From the NCBI RefSeq assembly GCF_029892065.1, contig NZ_CP120373.1, forward strand, positions 1,361,501 to 1,425,500: a DNA stretch of 64,000 nucleotides, read 5' to 3'. The notes below the pieces were generated by a model. That model was given only the letters and a program-made list of their open reading frames with translations. It searched no databases and was not told the origin of the DNA. Below, piece by piece: positions 20,344-28,782 of this stretch. Position numbers and translations under genes: made by a program. Within the stretch, counting starts at the first letter, position 1; every line of letters begins with the position of its first letter. Origin of the DNA: Sinorhizobium garamanticum. GTDB taxonomy: Bacteria > Pseudomonadota > Alphaproteobacteria > Rhizobiales > Rhizobiaceae.

Positions 20344-20363
20344 GATTTGGAACGATCCAAATC
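20344..20363 (+). promoter_or_regulatory. LacI-type operator before the second GMC oxidoreductase gene
   Basis: GATTTGGA and TCCAAATC form a symmetric site around ACGA, matching the palindromes at 6224-6241 and 6008-6023. It lies 25 bases before the GMC start. I could not fix a convincing -35/-10 pair. Confidence 0.65.
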
Positions 20364-20387
20364 GCAAACTCTGGAGGAAAATAGCGA

Positions 20388-22043
20388 ATGACATACGACT
20401 ACATCATCACCGGCGCCGGCCCCGCAGGCTGTGTTCTTGCCAACCGGCTGAGCGAGGATCCGACGGTCAAAGTGCTTCTGCTCGAAGCTGGCGGCGGTGA
20501 CTGGAATCCGCTGTTCCACATGCCGGCCGGCTTCGCCAGGATGACCAAGGGCGTTGCGAGCTGGGGCTGGCACACGGTGCCGCAGAAGCACATGAAGGGC
20601 AGGGTTCTGCGCTACACCCAGGCGAAGGTGATCGGCGGCGGCTCATCGATCAATGCGCAGCTCTATACCCGCGGCAACGCCGTCGACTACGATCTCTGGG
20701 CGCGCGAAGACGGTTGCACCGGCTGGGACTATCGAAGCGTGCTGCCCTATTTCAAGCGGGCCGAGGACAACCAGCGCTTTGCCGACGATTATCATTCCTA
20801 TGGCGGGCCGCTCGGCGTTTCGATGCCGGTCTCGGCGCTGCCAATCTGCGACGCCTATATCCGCGCCGGCCAGGAGCTTGGCATTCCCTACAATCACGAC
20901 TTCAACGGCAAGCAACAGGCGGGCGTCGGCTTCTATCAGCTGACGCAGCGCAACCGCCGCCGCTCTTCCGCCTCGCTTGCCTATCTCTCGCCGATCAAGG
21001 ACCGGCGGAACCTGACGGTGCGCACCGGCGCCCGCGTCGCCCGCATCGTGCTCGAAGGCAGCCGAGCGGTCGGCGTCGAGGTGGTGACGGCCAAGGGGAG
21101 CGAGACAATCCGCGCGGACCGCGAGGTGCTCATCTCTTCGGGCGCGATCGGATCGCCGAAGCTTCTGCTGCAATCGGGTATCGGCCCGGCCGACCACCTG
21201 CGCGCGGTCGGCGTCGAGGTTCGCCACGATCTCCCGGGCGTCGGCGGCAATCTTCAGGACCACCTCGATCTCTTCGTCATATCGGAATGCACCGGCGATC
21301 ACACCTATGACAACGTCGCCAAGCTGCACCGCACGCTCTGGGCGGGCCTGCAATACGTGCTCTTCCGCAGCGGCCCGGTCGCCTCGTCGCTCTTCGAGAC
21401 CGGCGGCTTCTGGTATGCCGATCCGCATGCACGCTCGCCGGACATCCAGTTCCATCTCGGTCTCGGCTCCGGCATCGAGGCCGGCGTCGCGCGCCTCAAG
21501 AATGCCGGGGTGACGCTGAACTCCGCCTATCTGCATCCCCGCTCGCGCGGCACTGTCCGGCTTTCCTCTTCCGATCCGGCCGCCGCTCCGCTCATCGACC
21601 CGAACTACTGGGAGGATCCGCACGATCGCAAGATGTCGCTCGAAGGCCTGCGGATCGCGCGCGAAATCATGCAGCAGCCGGCGCTCAAGCCCTATGTGCT
21701 CGCTGAACGTTTGCCGGGTAACGATATCCGGACGGAAGAGCAGCTCTTCGAATATGGCTGCGCCAACGCCAAGACCGATCATCATCCCGTCGGCACCTGC
21801 AAGATGGGCACGGATCAGATGGCTGTGGTCGATCTGGAGCTCAAGGTGCGTGGGCTCGACGGCTTGCGGGTCTGCGACAGTTCGGTGATGCCGCGCGTGC
21901 CGTCCTGCAACACCAACGGACCGACGATCATGGTGGGCGAGAAGGGGGCTGACATCATCCGCGGCCTGCCGGCGCTACCGCCCGCGATCTTCCAGCACGA
22001 GCGCAACGACACGCGCCCGCGCGCCCGCGCCGAGGTTCGCTGA
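20388..22043 (+). CDS. GMC-family oxidoreductase, choline dehydrogenase-like
   Basis: A 551-residue flavoprotein with the FAD motif YIITGAGPAGCVLANRL (from residue 4), the PROSITE-type GMC segments (VIGGGSSINAQLYTRGNAVD and SSGAIGSPKLLLQSGIGP) and the canonical active-site block DHHPVGTCKMG (His465/His466). Family members oxidise alcohols to aldehydes. A LacI-type operator 25 bases upstream makes this the first gene of a separate unit with the Dabb and glycerate kinase genes. The ribosome-binding site is CTGGAGGA. The substrate is unlikely to be choline given the context, though this is inference. Confidence 0.9.
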   Translation: MTYDYIITGAGPAGCVLANRLSEDPTVKVLLLEAGGGDWNPLFHMPAGFARMTKGVASWGWHTVPQKHMKGRVLRYTQAKVIGGGSSINAQLYTRGNAVDYDLWAREDGCTGWDYRSVLPYFKRAEDNQRFADDYHSYGGPLGVSMPVSALPICDAYIRAGQELGIPYNHDFNGKQQAGVGFYQLTQRNRRRSSASLAYLSPIKDRRNLTVRTGARVARIVLEGSRAVGVEVVTAKGSETIRADREVLISSGAIGSPKLLLQSGIGPADHLRAVGVEVRHDLPGVGGNLQDHLDLFVISECTGDHTYDNVAKLHRTLWAGLQYVLFRSGPVASSLFETGGFWYADPHARSPDIQFHLGLGSGIEAGVARLKNAGVTLNSAYLHPRSRGTVRLSSSDPAAAPLIDPNYWEDPHDRKMSLEGLRIAREIMQQPALKPYVLAERLPGNDIRTEEQLFEYGCANAKTDHHPVGTCKMGTDQMAVVDLELKVRGLDGLRVCDSSVMPRVPSCNTNGPTIMVGEKGADIIRGLPALPPAIFQHERNDTRPRARAEVR

Positions 22044-22054
22044 AGGGGGTGGCG

Positions 22055-22372
22055 ATGATCCGACACTGCGTTTTCATCCGATTCCGTCCGGACGTGACGA
22101 ATGCCGAGAAGGCGGCGATTTTCGCCGAGATTGCGGCGCTGAAGGACCGCCTCCCGGGGTTCCTCGTTGCGCATATCGGCGCAAATGTCAGCCCGGAGAT
22201 CGCAATGGACAAGGGCTACGCCGAAGGCTTCATCGTCGATTTCGCCGATGCGGCGGCGCGCGACGCCTATCTCGACGACGCAGAACATCAAAAGACCGGC
22301 GCAAAAATCGTTGCGGCGGCGCAAGGTGGCGTCCAAGGTGTCTTCGTCTACGACCTCGAAATCCCGGACTGA
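22055..22372 (+). CDS. Dabb-family (stress-response A/B barrel) protein
   Basis: A 105-residue protein starting MIRHCVFIRFRPDVTNAEKA, the usual opening of the Dabb dimeric ferredoxin-like fold, with GFIVDFADAAARDAYLDDAEHQ in the middle. ATG 22055 follows AAGGGGG; a GTG six bases earlier is less well placed. Dabb proteins are often found in catabolic operons as small isomerases, cyclases or of unknown role. It sits between a GMC dehydrogenase and glycerate kinase, so it may act on a pathway intermediate. Confidence 0.8.
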   Translation: MIRHCVFIRFRPDVTNAEKAAIFAEIAALKDRLPGFLVAHIGANVSPEIAMDKGYAEGFIVDFADAAARDAYLDDAEHQKTGAKIVAAAQGGVQGVFVYDLEIPD

Positions 22373-22376
22373 TTCC

Positions 22377-23648
22377 ATGGCATCGATCGAGCCACGCTCC
22401 TTCCTGATCTCCCTCTTCGAGGCTGCCGTAGTGGCGGCCGATCCTTACGCCGCCATCCGTGCCCACCTGCCCGAGAGGCCGAAGGGGCGCACGATCGTCG
22501 TCGGCGCCGGCAAGGCCGCCAGCCAGATGGCGGCCGCCTTCGAACGGCTCTGGGACGGCCCATTCGAAGGCGCCGTGGTCGCCCGCCACGGGCCGGTCGA
22601 AAGGTGCGAGCGGATTAAGGTGCTGCAATCGGCCCATCCGGTGCCTGATGAGGCCGGGCTCGTCGCCTCGTCCGCGCTCCTCAAGCTGGTCGAAGGCTTG
22701 ACGGCGGACGATCTGGTGATCGCGCTCGTCTCCGGTGGCGGCTCGGCGCTGCTACCGGCGCCGCCCGCTGGCCTGACGCTCGCGGACGAGATCGCCGTCA
22801 ACAAGGCACTGCTTGCCTCCGGCGCGCCGATCTCGGCGATGAATGTCGTCAGAAAACATGTGTCGCGCATCAAGGGCGGCCGGCTGGCGCTTGCCGCGTC
22901 TCCCGCCCGCGTCGTCAGCCTCGTCGTCTCGGATGTGCCGGGTGACAATCCCGCCTTCGTTGCCTCTGGCCCGACAGTGCCGGATTGGTCGAGCCTTGAG
23001 GAGGCGCGGGAGATCGTCGCGCGCTATGGCATGAGCTTGCCCGAGCGCGTGATGGCGCATCTCGCATCGGATGCTGCGCGCGCTCCGGGTCCCGACGACC
23101 CTGCCTTTGCCGGCAACGAGGTCCACGTGATCGCCTCGGCGAGTGTTTCATTGGAGGCTGCGGCTGCTCGGGCGCGGGAAATCGGCGTCGAGGCCGCAAT
23201 CCTGTCGGACGCGATCGAAGGCGAGGCGCGCGACATCGGCCGCATGCATGCGGCGCTCGCCCGTGAGGTGGCGTTGCGAAATCGACCCTTCGAAAAGCCT
23301 GTCGTACTGCTCTCCGGCGGCGAGACGACCGTGACGATTTCCGGAAACAACTACGGCAAGGGCGGACGCAACAGCGAGTTCCTCTTGTCGCTGGCGCTCG
23401 ACATCGATGGCGTTCCCGGCATCGATGCGCTTGCCGCCGATACGGACGGCATCGACGGCTCGGAAGACAATGCCGGTGCCTTTGCCGACGGAGCGAGTGT
23501 CGCCCGCATGCGCGCGGCAGGTGTCGATCCGCGCGCCCATCTCGCCCGCCACGATGCCTGGTCGGCTTTTGCGGCGAGCGGTGACCTCTTCGTGCCCGGC
23601 CCGACCGGGACGAATGTCAATGATTTTCGGGCGATATTGATGCGCTGA
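22377..23648 (+). CDS. Glycerate 2-kinase (MOFRL family, formerly hydroxypyruvate reductase TtuD)
   Basis: A 423-residue protein of the DUF4147/MOFRL family: N-terminal GRTIVVGAGKAASQMAAAFE and VSGGGSALLPAP, C-terminal MOFRL domain with LLSGGETTVTISGNNYGKGG and AADTDGIDGSEDNAGAF. It phosphorylates D-glycerate to 2-phosphoglycerate, feeding glycolysis, so the island's pathway may end in glycerate or hydroxypyruvate. It starts four bases after the Dabb gene and ends the unit; a hairpin lies 46 bases downstream. Confidence 0.9.
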   Translation: MASIEPRSFLISLFEAAVVAADPYAAIRAHLPERPKGRTIVVGAGKAASQMAAAFERLWDGPFEGAVVARHGPVERCERIKVLQSAHPVPDEAGLVASSALLKLVEGLTADDLVIALVSGGGSALLPAPPAGLTLADEIAVNKALLASGAPISAMNVVRKHVSRIKGGRLALAASPARVVSLVVSDVPGDNPAFVASGPTVPDWSSLEEAREIVARYGMSLPERVMAHLASDAARAPGPDDPAFAGNEVHVIASASVSLEAAAARAREIGVEAAILSDAIEGEARDIGRMHAALAREVALRNRPFEKPVVLLSGGETTVTISGNNYGKGGRNSEFLLSLALDIDGVPGIDALAADTDGIDGSEDNAGAFADGASVARMRAAGVDPRAHLARHDAWSAFAASGDLFVPGPTGTNVNDFRAILMR

Positions 23649-23693
23649 GTCGCTTCAGGGCATGGGGCGACATGGGAAGGGTGCTCGTTGATG

Positions 23694-23716
23694 CCCCTCC
23701 CCACAGGTGGGAGGGG
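23694..23716. terminator. Hairpin between convergent glycerate kinase and transaminase genes
   Basis: CCCCTCCC (23694-23701) pairs with GGGAGGGG (23709-23716) across a seven-base loop. It lies 45 bases after one stop and 22 bases before the convergent one. It also resembles half of a RIME-like repeat, so it may be a repeat remnant that serves as a terminator. Confidence 0.45.
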
Positions 23717-23737
23717 TTGATCCACCACAGCGGCCCG

Positions 23738-25075
23738 CTACTTCACTCGCTTCAGTGCATCGGCGAGGGTCGAGACGATCTCGCCGATATGCTCTTTTTC
23801 GACGATCAGCGGTGGCGAGAAGGCGATGATGTCGCCGGTGACGCGGATCAAGAGGCCCCTCTCGAAACAATCGACGAAGACGTCGTAGGCGCGGGCGCCC
23901 GGTGCGCTGTCACGTGATTTGAGTTCGATGCCGGCGATGAGGCCGATCGTGCGGATGTCGATGACATGCGGCAGGCCATTCAGCGAATGCATCGCCTCGT
24001 GCCAGTCCTCCTGCAGATCGCCAGCGCGGGTCATCAGGCCTTCGTCGCGATAGATGTCGAGCGTGGCGATGCCGGCGGCGCAGGCGGCCGGGTGGCCGGA
24101 ATAGGTGTAGCCGTGGAAAAGCTCGATCTGGCCTTCCGGGCCGTGCATCAGCGCGTCGTGCAACTTGCGGCTCGCAAACACCGCGCCCATCGGGATGGCG
24201 CCGTTGGTGAGGCCTTTGGCGGTGGTGACGAGATCCGGGGTGACACCGAAATAGTCGGTCGCGAAGGTGGCGCCGAGGCGGCCGAAGCCGGTGATCACTT
24301 CGTCGAAGATCAGGAGGATGCCGTGCTTGTCGCAGATGGCGCGCAGCCGCTCGAGATAGCCCTTCGGCGGGATCAGCACGCCGGTCGAGCCGGCAACCGG
24401 CTCGACGATGCAGGCGGCGATCGTTTCCGCGCCGTGCAGTGCCACAAGCCTTTCGAGATCGTCGGCAAGTTCCGCGCCATGCTCGGGCTGGCCCTTGACG
24501 AAGGCGTTTTTCGCCGGGTCATGCGTATGGCGCAGATGGTCTGAGCCCGGGAGCTGCGGGAAAACGCGGCGGTTGTTGACGATGCCGCCGACCGAAATGC
24601 CGCCGAAGCCGACACCATGATAGCCACGCTCGCGGCCGATCAGCCGCGTGCGCGTGCCCTGGCCGATCGACCTCTGATAGGCGAGCGCGATCTTCAGCGC
24701 CGTGTCGACGGATTCCGAACCCGAGCCGGTGAAGAATACCCGGTCGAGTTTGGCGCCAGCCGGTCCGGGCGCGATCTCGGCCAGCCGCTCGGCGAAGTCG
24801 AAGGCGATCGGGTGGCCCATCTGGAAGGAGGGGGCAAAGTCCATCGTCGAAAGCTGCCGCTCGACCGCAGCGGCAATCTGCCGGCGGCCATGGCCGGCAT
24901 TGACGCACCAGAGGCCGGCGGTGCCGTCGAGGATCGTCCGGCCGTCGACGCTGATATAGTGCATGCCCTCGGCCGAGGCGAGCAGGCGGGGCGCGGCCTT
25001 GAATTGGCGGTTGGCGGTAAAAGGCATCCAGTAGCTGTCGAGTACCGGGGCGTTGGGCTTGTTGTGGGCGTCCAT
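23738..25075 (-). CDS. Class III omega-amino acid:pyruvate aminotransferase
   Basis: A 445-residue PLP enzyme. The pyridoxal lysine is Lys287 in TTAKGLTNGAIPMG; the cofactor-site aspartate is in IFDEVITGFGRLG; GSGSESVDTALKIA binds phosphate. The opening SYWMPFTANRQFKAAPR and the length match beta-alanine:pyruvate transaminases, which convert beta-alanine or other omega-amino acids with pyruvate to semialdehyde and alanine. The ribosome-binding site GGAGGAT precedes ATG 25075. It diverges from an XRE-cupin regulator, the usual partner of amine catabolism genes. Confidence 0.9.
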   Translation of the reverse strand: MDAHNKPNAPVLDSYWMPFTANRQFKAAPRLLASAEGMHYISVDGRTILDGTAGLWCVNAGHGRRQIAAAVERQLSTMDFAPSFQMGHPIAFDFAERLAEIAPGPAGAKLDRVFFTGSGSESVDTALKIALAYQRSIGQGTRTRLIGRERGYHGVGFGGISVGGIVNNRRVFPQLPGSDHLRHTHDPAKNAFVKGQPEHGAELADDLERLVALHGAETIAACIVEPVAGSTGVLIPPKGYLERLRAICDKHGILLIFDEVITGFGRLGATFATDYFGVTPDLVTTAKGLTNGAIPMGAVFASRKLHDALMHGPEGQIELFHGYTYSGHPAACAAGIATLDIYRDEGLMTRAGDLQEDWHEAMHSLNGLPHVIDIRTIGLIAGIELKSRDSAPGARAYDVFVDCFERGLLIRVTGDIIAFSPPLIVEKEHIGEIVSTLADALKRVK

Positions 25076-25116
25076 GGCATCCTCCTATCGGGTGTGGGAT
25101 TGACGCCATGATTTGA

Positions 25117-25201
25117 TTTTCCGAACAAGTCCTTTTCTTCGCTCAGCTAAGCCACTGTATTTTATAGAGGTTTCCTGCTAGAATTTCGATATTCCGAACA
25201 A
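25117..25201. promoter_or_regulatory. Paired direct repeats TTCCGAACAA between the transaminase and XRE-cupin genes
   Basis: TTCCGAACAA occurs at 25117-25126 and again at 25192-25201, 75 bases apart, each close to one of the two divergent starts. They are candidate binding sites for the XRE-cupin regulator. Confidence 0.4.
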
Positions 25202-25220
25202 CATCAACACGGGATCTGCG

Positions 25221-25769
25221 ATGACTGTCGATATCGGCAACCGCCTCCGCCATGTGCGGCTGATGCACAAGCTCTCCCAGCGCGAACTTGCGAAGCGGGC
25301 GGGGGTGACGAACTCCACCATCTCGCTGATCGAATCGAATGCCTCGAACCCGTCGGTCGGCGCCCTGAAGCGCATTCTCGACGGCATTCCGATCGGGCTC
25401 GCCGAGTTCTTCTCCTTCGAGCCGGAAAAGCCGCGCAAGGCATTTTATGCGGCGGAGGAGCTGGTGGAGATCGGCAAGGGGCCAATCTCCTATCGCCAGA
25501 TCGGCGACAATCTCTTCGGCCGCAGCCTGCAGATCCTCAAGGAGTGCTATCAGCCGGGGTCGGACACAGGCAAGGTGCCGCTGGTGCATGAAGGCGAGGA
25601 GGGCGGGATCGTGCTTTCCGGGCGGCTGGAGGTGACCGTCGACGACGAGCGGCGCATCCTCGGGCCGGGGGATGCGTACTATTTCGAAAGCCGCCGGCCG
25701 CACCGTTTTCGGTGCGTCGGGCCGGTGCCATGCGAGGTGATCAGCGCCTGTACGCCGCCGACGTTTTGA
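25221..25769 (+). CDS. XRE-family regulator with C-terminal cupin domain (PuuR-like)
   Basis: A 182-residue regulator. The N-terminal helix-turn-helix is QRELAKRAGVTNSTISLIES (about residues 20-39). The C-terminal cupin (about 105-180) contains VPLVHEGEEGGIVLSGRLEV and GPGDAYYFESRRPHRF. PuuR-type proteins repress amine and amino-acid catabolism genes and respond to a ligand in the cupin. It diverges from the omega-transaminase gene, its probable target, and is convergent with the aminotransferase operon, separated by a RIME-like repeat. Confidence 0.9.
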   Translation: MTVDIGNRLRHVRLMHKLSQRELAKRAGVTNSTISLIESNASNPSVGALKRILDGIPIGLAEFFSFEPEKPRKAFYAAEELVEIGKGPISYRQIGDNLFGRSLQILKECYQPGSDTGKVPLVHEGEEGGIVLSGRLEVTVDDERRILGPGDAYYFESRRPHRFRCVGPVPCEVISACTPPTF

Positions 25770-25790
25770 TGGGGGACGAGCGTGGGAACG

Positions 25791-25871
25791 CCCCTCATCC
25801 GGCCTGCCGGCCACCTTCTCCCCGTCGAAGTCCCCTCTCCCCGCGTGCGGGGAGAGGGTTAGGGTGGGGGC
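25791..25871. repeat. RIME-like repeat between convergent genes
   Basis: CCCCTCATCCGGCCTGCCGG is followed by a strong hairpin CCTCTCCCCGCGTGCGGGGA. It fills the gap between the XRE-cupin and aminotransferase stops and probably ends both transcripts. Confidence 0.7.
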
Positions 25872-25904
25872 AATTTGAGGTTAGGTGAGGGCCAGCCTAC
25901 GCCA

Positions 25905-27137
25905 TCACGACAGCCGCGCGCAGGCGGTGGCGATGCGGGTGAGCGCTTCCTTTAGCTCCGCTTCCGAGGTCGCATAGGAGATGCGGAAGAAGGGTGAAAG
26001 GCCGAAAGCGGAGCCCGGAACGACGGCGACATGGGCGTCGTCAAGCAGATAGGCGCAGAAGTCCGTATCGGTTTTGATCGTCTTGCCCGATGGCGTCACC
26101 TTGCCGAGCATGCCGGCGCAGCCGGAGAAGGTGTAGAAGGCCCCTTCCGGGACGCGGCAATCCAGACCGTCGATGGCGTTCAGCCCGCTGACGACGAGGT
26201 CGCGGCGGTGCTCAAAGCTCGCGGTACGCTCTTTGAGGAAATCTTGCGGGCCGTTGAGCGCCGCGACGGAGGCCGCCTGGCTGACCGAGGACGGGCAGGA
26301 GGTCGCCTGGCTCTGCACGACGGCCATCGCCTTGATGAGCGCGCGCGGGCCGCCGGCATAACCGATCCGCCAGCCGGTCATGGCATAGGCCTTCGACACG
26401 CCGTTGACCGTCAGCGTCCGTTCTTTCAGCCGAGGCTCGAGCTGGGCCGGTGTAACGAAGCGGAAGCCGTCATAGACAATATGCTCGTACATGTCGTCAA
26501 CGAGCAGCCAGACATGCGGATGCTTGAGAAGCACCTCGAGCAGCGGCCGGTAGTCGCTAGCGCTGTAGGCGGTGCCCGACGGGTTGGAGGGCGAGTTCAA
26601 GAGCACCCAGCGCGTCTTCGGCGTGATCGCCGCTTCGAGTTTGTCGGCGGTGAGGCGGAAACCCGACGATGCATCGCATGCGATCAAGACCGGCTTGCCT
26701 TCGCAGATCTGGACGATGTCCGAATAGGAGGTCCAGTAGGGCGTCGGGATGATCACTTCGTCGCCGGGATTGATCGACGCCATCATGGCGTTGAAGAGGA
26801 TCTGCTTGGCGCCGGTCCCAACCGTGATCTCGTCCAATTCATAGGCGAGACCGTTCTCGCGCTGGAACTTCTCGCGGATCGCCTTCTTCAATTCCGGCGT
26901 GCCGTCGAGCGCGGTATATTTCGTCTCGCCGCGCTGGATCGCGTCCCAGGCCGCCTGCTTGACGTGGTCTGGCGTGTCGAAGTCCGGCTCGCCGGCGCCG
27001 AGGATGATCACGGGCTTGCCTTCGCGCTTCATGGCATTGGCGCGGGCGCCGATCTTCAGAATTTCGGAAACGCCGATCGAGGCGATCCGCGAGGCGGGCA
27101 GAAAGCCCGCCTCCTTCACCGTTGCATTGATGGTCAT
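25905..27137 (-). CDS. Class I aminotransferase (AatB-like), probable 2-aminoadipate/aspartate transaminase
   Basis: A 410-residue fold-type I PLP enzyme. The PLP lysine is Lys249 in NGVSKAYAMTGWRIGY; substrate and cofactor segments include LGAGEPDFDTPDHVK, NSPSNPSGTAYS and the C-terminal FFRISYATSE arginine. It resembles aspartate aminotransferase AatB of S. meliloti (from memory). It is the last gene of the operon with HglS, a hydroxyglutarate dehydrogenase and AmaB, so a role in converting 2-aminoadipate to 2-oxoadipate is plausible, possibly in addition to aspartate. AGGGATCGG precedes ATG 27137, 26 bases after the AmaB stop. Confidence 0.88.
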   Translation of the reverse strand: MTINATVKEAGFLPASRIASIGVSEILKIGARANAMKREGKPVIILGAGEPDFDTPDHVKQAAWDAIQRGETKYTALDGTPELKKAIREKFQRENGLAYELDEITVGTGAKQILFNAMMASINPGDEVIIPTPYWTSYSDIVQICEGKPVLIACDASSGFRLTADKLEAAITPKTRWVLLNSPSNPSGTAYSASDYRPLLEVLLKHPHVWLLVDDMYEHIVYDGFRFVTPAQLEPRLKERTLTVNGVSKAYAMTGWRIGYAGGPRALIKAMAVVQSQATSCPSSVSQAASVAALNGPQDFLKERTASFEHRRDLVVSGLNAIDGLDCRVPEGAFYTFSGCAGMLGKVTPSGKTIKTDTDFCAYLLDDAHVAVVPGSAFGLSPFFRISYATSEAELKEALTRIATACARLS

Positions 27138-27163
27138 GGCCGATCCCTATTCGATGTCGCCAA

Positions 27164-28696
27164 TCATTCGATGTCGAACGAGACGCCCTGCGCCAGCGGC
27201 AGAGCCTTCGAATAGTTGATCGTGTTGGTTGCCCGGCGCATATAGGCCTTCCAAGCGTCGGAGCCCGATTCACGGCCGCCGCCGGTCTCCTTCTCGCCGC
27301 CGAAGGCGCCGCCGATTTCGGCGCCTGACGTGCCGATGTTGACGTTGGCGATGCCGCAGTCCGAGCCGTCGGCGGCCAGGAAGCGTTCGGATTCCTGCAT
27401 GTCGCGGGTAAAGATCGACGATGAAAGGCCGGCAGCGACCGCATTGTGGTCCGCAAGCGCAGCGTCGAAGTCGCTGTACTTCATGACATAGAGGATCGGC
27501 GCGAAGGTCTCTTCGAGAACCGGACCGTCCTGCTTCGGCATTTCGACGAGGGCCGGCTTGACGTAGTAGCCATTCTCGTAGCCGAGTTCGACGCGCTCGC
27601 CGCCGGTGACCGCGCCGCCCTGTGCCTTGGCCTCGGCGATCGCTTTCTGCATGTTGTCGAAGGCGGCCTTGTCGACGAGCGGACCGACGAGAGCAGTCGT
27701 TTCCAGCGGGTTGCCGACCGAAACCGACTGGTAGGCCTTCTTCAGGCGCGGAACGAGCTGATCGTAGACGCTTTCATGCACAAAGAGGCGGCGCAGCGTC
27801 GTGCAGCGCTGGCCGGCGGTGCCCATGGCGCCGAAGGCGATGGCGCGGAGCGCCATGTCGAGATCGGCCGACGGGCAGACGATGCCGGCATTGTTGCCGC
27901 CGAGTTCGAGGATGGCGCGGGCAAAGCGCTTCGCAAGACGCGGGCCGACTTCACGGCCCATGCGGGTCGAGCCGGTCGCCGAAACGAGCGGGACCTTTGG
28001 GTGATCGACGAGCACTTCGCCGATCGCGCGGTCGCCGATCAGCACCTGCGACAGGCCTTCGGGCGCATCGCCGAAGCGGGCGAGGGCGCGTGCAAGGATC
28101 GCCTGCGATGCAAGCGCGGTGAGCGGCGTCTTTTCCGACGGCTTCCAGACGACGGCGTTGCCGCAGACGAGCGCAAGCGCTGCGTTCCAGGACCAGACGG
28201 CGACCGGGAAGTTGAAGGCGGAGATGATGCCGACGACTCCGAGCGGATGCCAGGTTTCCATCATGCGGTGGCCCGGGCGTTCGGTGGCGATGGTAAGACC
28301 ATAAAGCTGGCGGGAGAGGCCGACGGCGAAATCGCAGATGTCGATCATCTCCTGCACTTCGCCGAGGCCTTCCGACGGGATCTTGCCGGCTTCGAGCGAG
28401 ACCAGACGGCCGAGGTCGGCCTTGAAGGCGCGCAGTTCCTCGCCGAGCAGGCGGACGAGCTCGCCGCGCTTCGGCGCCGGAACGAGACGCCAGGCGCGGA
28501 AAGCTTCGTTGGCCCGTTCGATCCGGGCCGCGGCTTCGGCGGCCGAGACGGTCTTGAGGCTGGCGATCTGTTCGCCGGTGACCGGGCTGTAGGACGGCAT
28601 TTCGCCGCCGACATAGAGTTCGCGGGCGACGCCCATCTTGTCGAGGAGGGCGGCGGCCTCCTTCGCGACGTCGACTTTCTTGGTTGCAATGTTCAT
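27164..28696 (-). CDS. ALDH7-family L-aminoadipate-semialdehyde / piperideine-6-carboxylate dehydrogenase (AmaB-like)
   Basis: A 510-residue aldehyde dehydrogenase of the antiquitin (ALDH7) group. The general base is Glu264 in ILELGGNNAGIV and the nucleophile Cys298 in GTAGQRCTTLRRLFVHE, a context specific to antiquitins. In this group the enzyme oxidises 2-aminoadipate semialdehyde, in equilibrium with piperideine-6-carboxylate, to 2-aminoadipate. ATG 28696 is chosen because the upstream extension runs through a palindromic repeat. The operon companions complete the route to 2-oxoglutarate. Confidence 0.9.
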   Translation of the reverse strand: MNIATKKVDVAKEAAALLDKMGVARELYVGGEMPSYSPVTGEQIASLKTVSAAEAAARIERANEAFRAWRLVPAPKRGELVRLLGEELRAFKADLGRLVSLEAGKIPSEGLGEVQEMIDICDFAVGLSRQLYGLTIATERPGHRMMETWHPLGVVGIISAFNFPVAVWSWNAALALVCGNAVVWKPSEKTPLTALASQAILARALARFGDAPEGLSQVLIGDRAIGEVLVDHPKVPLVSATGSTRMGREVGPRLAKRFARAILELGGNNAGIVCPSADLDMALRAIAFGAMGTAGQRCTTLRRLFVHESVYDQLVPRLKKAYQSVSVGNPLETTALVGPLVDKAAFDNMQKAIAEAKAQGGAVTGGERVELGYENGYYVKPALVEMPKQDGPVLEETFAPILYVMKYSDFDAALADHNAVAAGLSSSIFTRDMQESERFLAADGSDCGIANVNIGTSGAEIGGAFGGEKETGGGRESGSDAWKAYMRRATNTINYSKALPLAQGVSFDIE

Positions 28697-28733
28697 CTCA
28701 ACTGACTCCCGTTTTGTCTCATTTATTGGTTGC

Positions 28734-28778
28734 GCGGGATGCGGGCGGAAAACCGCTTCACACTTTTCCTCATCCCGC
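28734..28778. repeat. Rhizobial intergenic palindrome (GCGGGATGCGG type), copy 2
   Basis: GCGGGATGCGGGCGGAAAAC ... CATCCCGC, nearly identical to 4752-4794. It lies inside the operon between the dehydrogenase and AmaB genes, five bases from a stop codon. It may stabilise or attenuate the transcript. Confidence 0.7.
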
Positions 28779-28782
28779 GGGC

